Shown here piece after piece: positions 60,996-64,000 of a stretch of DNA of 64,000 nt (its first letter is position 1; every line of letters starts with the position of its first letter). The notes under the pieces are model-generated. The model was not told the DNA's origin. It did not search any database and was given only the letters and a program-made list of their open reading frames with translations. The DNA comes from JAHFUA01 sp963733935. Lineage in GTDB: Bacteria; Acidobacteriota; Terriglobia; Terriglobales; Acidobacteriaceae. The stretch covers positions 186,001-250,000 of the forward strand of contig CAVTEQ010000015.1 of assembly GCA_963733935.1 (NCBI GenBank), written 5' to 3'. The position numbers and the translations under genes are program-made.

Positions 60996-63099
60996 ATGAG
61001 CGTAATAACCGCGTCCCCCATTTCTCCGGTGCTGCAAACCATGGATCAGATCAGCATCAACACCATCCGCACACTCTCCATGGATGCGGTGCAGGCGGCC
61101 GATTCGGGGCATCCTGGAACTCCCATGGCGCTGGCGCCGGTGGCTTACTGCTTGTGGCAGCAGTTCCTTCGCTTCGATCCGCAAGATCCCGTATGGCCAA
61201 ACCGCGATCGCTTCGTGCTGTCGAACGGGCACGCGTCCATGCTGCTCTATTCCCTGCTCCACTTGACCGAAGTGCGCGCCGTCAGCAAGGACTACGAAAC
61301 TCTCGGCGAAGTGTCTGTGCCGCTGGAGGCCATCAAGGCGTTCCGGCAGCTCGATAGCCGCTGTCCCGGACATCCCGAGTACCGCTGGACGTCGGGGGTG
61401 GAGACCACCACGGGACCGCTCGGCCAGGGCGTCGCCACCAGCGTCGGCATGGCCATTGCCCGGCAGTGGCTGGCCGCGCGTTACAACCGCCCAGGCTTCG
61501 ATGATCTGTTTGACTTCAACGTCTACGCGATTTGCGGAGATGGATGCATGATGGAAGGCATCTCCAACGAGGCTGCCTCCCTCGCCGGGCACCTGCAACT
61601 TTCCAATCTTTGCTGGATTTACGACAACAACCACATCACCATCGAAGGCAACACTTCCCTGACCTTCTCGGATGACGTTGCCACACGCTTCATCGGCTAC
61701 GGCTGGAACGTGACGCGGGTCGGCGACGCAAATGACCTCGATATGCTGGCCCGCGCGTTCCGAACCTTCCAGGACACCAAGGATCGCCCGACGTTGATCA
61801 TCGTGGACAGCCACATCGGATACGGCGCGCCCCACAAACAGGATACCAGCGCGGCCCATGGCGAACCCCTGGGCGAGGACGAGATCCGGCTCGCCAAGCG
61901 CAACTACGGCTGGCCGGAAGACAAGAAGTTCTACGTGCCTGACGGCGTCTACGATCACTTCCGTCAAGGTATTGGAAAGCGCGGCAAGCAACTGCGCGAC
62001 GCCTGGTTCGCGCGAATCGGCGAGTATCGCAAGCAGTACCCTGAGCTCGGCGAAGAACTATTCCGCATGCAGCATCGCCAGCTCCCGGAAGGCTGGGACC
62101 GCGGCCTGCCCGAATTCCCCGCCGACTCGAAAGGGCTGGCGACCCGCGAATCCTCAGCCAAGGTACTGAACGCAGCCGCCAAGAATATTCCCTGGTTGAT
62201 CGGAGGAGCTGCTGATCTCGCGCCCTCCACCAAGACCCGTTTGACGTTCGAGGGCGCCGGCGATTTCTCGGCGGAGAATTATGCCGGACGCAATTTCCAC
62301 TTTGGAATCCGCGAACATTCCATGGGCGCCATACTGAACGGAATGAGTCTGGTGAAGCTCCGTCCCTTCGGCTCGGGATTCTTCATTTTCGTCGACTACA
62401 TGCGAGGATCTCTCCGTTTGAGCGCCTTGATGGAGCTGCCGGTGATTTACGTTTTCACCCACGACTCCATTGGTCTTGGTGAGGATGGCCCCACCCATCA
62501 GCCCATCGAACAGCTTGCCCACATGCGTTCCATGCCCGGCTTGATTATGATCCGGCCCGCGGACGCGAATGAGGTGCGGGAGGCTTGGAAGGTCATACTG
62601 CAACTGCACCACGAGCCCGCAGTGCTGGTGCTCACTCGCCAGGCTGTGCCGACTATCGACCGGACGAAGTTCGCCCCCGCCTCGGGCCTGGCCCGCGGAG
62701 CCTACATTCTCGCCGATGCTCCGGGCGGTGACCCCTGAGGTCATCCTCATCGGTACCGGCAGCGAGGTTGCGCTCTGTCTCGAAGCCTACGAGCAATTGA
62801 CCAAGGAGGGCGTGCGGGCGCGGGTAGTCAGTATGCCATCGTGGGAGCTGTTTGACGATCAGGACAAGAATTACCGGGACTCTGTTCTGCCTCCAAAAGT
62901 GAAGGCAAGAGTCTCGGTCGAGCAGGCTTCCGATTTCGGCTGGAGCAAATACACCGGCTCAGAAGGGCACAATGTATGTATCGAAACCTTCGGAGCATCG
63001 GCGCCTATTAAGCAGCTATTGAAAAAGTTCGGCTTCACCGTGGAGAACGTTGTAGCTGCGGCAAAGGACCAGATCGCGCGGCACGGGAGCACAAAATGA
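60996..63099 (+). pseudogene. tkt: Transketolase, one frameshift
   Basis: Transfers two-carbon units in the non-oxidative pentose phosphate pathway. The main frame (60996-62738) has TLSMDAVQAADSGHPGTPMALAP, the TPP motif GDGCMMEGISNEAASLAGHLQLSNL, GEDGPTHQPIEQLAHMRSMPGL and PTIDRTKF. It stops at TGA 62736, just after a CCCC run. With one C removed it continues PEVILIGTGSEVALCLEAYEQL to 63099, the normal transketolase C-terminus. The whole is ~700 residues including the tail. A sequencing error in the C run is a simple explanation. Confidence 0.9.
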
Positions 63100-63614
63100 A
63101 GGTAGGCATCGGCGCCGATCACGGCGGATTCGAGATGAAAGAGCAACTCTCGAAGTTGCTGCTCGCGGAAGGACACGAAGTCGTTGATTTTGGCAACAAG
63201 GTAAACGACAGCAGCGACGACTATCCGGATTTCGCGATCCCGGTCGCCCGCGCTGTCGCCAGTGGCAAGGTGGAGCGTGGCATCCTGGTGTGCGGCAGCG
63301 GTGTGGGAGCTTCCGTTGCCGCCAACAAGATCGTCGGCGTCCGTGCAGCGCTCTGTCATGACCACTTTTCCGCCCGCCAGGGCGTGGAGGACGACAATAT
63401 CAACGTACTTTGCTTTGGAGGCCGAACTACCGGCATCGCGGTGGCCTGGGACTGCACACAAAACTTCCTCAGCGCAAGGTTTAGCGGCGCAGACCGACAT
63501 CGTCGCCGGCTGGCCAAGGTCGCTGAAGTCGAAAGTAAGCAGCTTGGCCCATGCGGGCCATACCTCGTTTCAACTATTGAGCCTGAATTAGGAGATAACA
63601 ATGACGTTGCTTGA
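63096..63614 (+). CDS. rpiB: Ribose-5-phosphate isomerase B
   Basis: Interconverts ribose-5-P and ribulose-5-P. 172 residues: KVGIGADHGGFEMKEQL, VVDFGNKVNDSSDDYPDFA, and GILVCGSGVGASVAANKIVGVRAALCHDHFSARQGVEDDNINVLCFGG with the catalytic Cys. The C-terminus is ~20 residues longer than usual. The start overlaps the transketolase stop (ATGA); the end overlaps the transaldolase start by 14 bp. Confidence 0.94.
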   Translation: MKVGIGADHGGFEMKEQLSKLLLAEGHEVVDFGNKVNDSSDDYPDFAIPVARAVASGKVERGILVCGSGVGASVAANKIVGVRAALCHDHFSARQGVEDDNINVLCFGGRTTGIAVAWDCTQNFLSARFSGADRHRRRLAKVAEVESKQLGPCGPYLVSTIEPELGDNNDVA

Positions 63615-64000
63615 ATCCCTGAAGAAATATACGACCGTTGTGGCGGATACCGGTGATATTGAGGCCATTGCCCAGCACCGGCCGCAGGACGCCACCACCA
63701 ATCCTTCGCTGCTTTTTCACGCCGCCCAGATGCCGCACTATCGGCACCTAGTGGAAGAGGCTGCCGAACTAGCGCAGGAGGGCGGCGGCAGTCACGAAGA
63801 AATGGCGGCAGAGTTCATCGATCGGCTTTTCGTTCTGTTCGGAAGTGAAATTCTCAAAGTGGTTCCGGGCCGCGTGTCTACGGAAGTCGCTGCCAGCCTC
63901 AGCTTTGACACCACGGGCACCATCACGAAAGCCCGCAAGCTCATCTCGCTGTATGAGAAAAAAGGCGTGGCGCGCGAACGCATCCTGATCAAGATCGCCA
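63601..64000 (+). CDS. tal: Transaldolase (partial)
   Basis: 133 codons before the right edge. It has a transaldolase start LESLKKYTTVVADTGDIEAIAQHRPQDATTNPSLLFHAA, then FGSEILKVVPGRVSTEVAASLSFDTTGTITKARKLISLYEKKG and RILIKIA, which holds the Schiff-base Lys. This is the TalB-type spacing. It completes the xfp-tkt-rpiB-tal cluster. Confidence 0.95.
   Translation, partial: MTLLESLKKYTTVVADTGDIEAIAQHRPQDATTNPSLLFHAAQMPHYRHLVEEAAELAQEGGGSHEEMAAEFIDRLFVLFGSEILKVVPGRVSTEVAASLSFDTTGTITKARKLISLYEKKGVARERILIKIA

Noticed and set aside
1..64000. CRISPR arrays, rRNA genes, intact insertion sequences
   Set aside because: No regularly spaced repeats, rRNA sequence or transposase gene was seen.

Overview
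The window is GC-rich, densely coded and clearly bacterial. Several features suggest a soil Acidobacteriota (Terriglobia-like) genome: a fused AroD-AroE protein, PEGA/OmpA-type envelope proteins, LTxxQ proteins, a LemA-DUF2207 pair, and dispersed hairpin repeats of a kind I associate with that phylum. This placement is inferred from gene content, not from a marker gene.

Layout. 1-8.7 kb holds housekeeping genes: aroDE (runs off the left edge), an OmpA-like secreted protein with a strong terminator, YqgE, AMMECR1, PgsA, an SDR enzyme, a chalcone-isomerase-like protein and glutamate dehydrogenase, whose leader carries a terminator-like hairpin. 8.9-14.0 kb is a phosphate uptake operon, pstS-pstC-pstA-pstB-pstS2, preceded by a candidate Pho box. 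14-19.3 kb (minus strand) holds a dual-specificity phosphatase, a TPR protein, a serine/alanine-glyoxylate aminotransferase, and a two-gene unit of an isonitrile-synthase-like protein (PvcA/DIT1 family) with a GT4 glycosyltransferase. This unit is the best candidate for an undescribed pathway. 19.8-22.2 kb is a c-di-GMP signalling patch: a CHASE3-GGDEF cyclase converging on a PilZ gene coupled to a LuxR-type regulator with a degenerate receiver. 22.3-32.9 kb holds small envelope genes, DUF2207/LemA, a VOC protein with an orphan VapB, a long malate-synthase-like protein, a LOG protein, a trans-sulfuration enzyme, an LTxxQ protein and a secreted hydrolase.

At 32.9 kb a tRNA-Leu(CAA) is followed directly by the broken 3' end of a tyrosine recombinase. 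This looks like the scar of an integrated element and marks the start of a patchier, accessory region (33-53 kb): a frameshifted PEGA/OmpA gene, a K+ channel-like protein, YceI, an N-terminally truncated malic enzyme, FUSC-like, DUF2127 and MarC membrane proteins, an EmrA-EmrB-TolC export operon, an AI-2E family transporter, a two-domain STAS-like protein, an ECF sigma factor, a stand-alone Clp-type AAA+ ATPase and a beta-barrel protein.

53.3-58.3 kb is an Mla-type lipid transport operon (STAS, MlaE, MlaF, MlaD, PqiC-like lipoprotein) ending in a secreted lipase-like hydrolase with an EF-hand loop. 58.4-64 kb is a sugar-phosphate cluster (phosphoketolase, transketolase, RpiB, transaldolase), which runs off the right edge.

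Nine apparent single-base frameshifts are scattered through the window, including in pstA (two) and transketolase. They may be sequence errors rather than true gene decay, so the genes concerned are marked as broken with that caveat.
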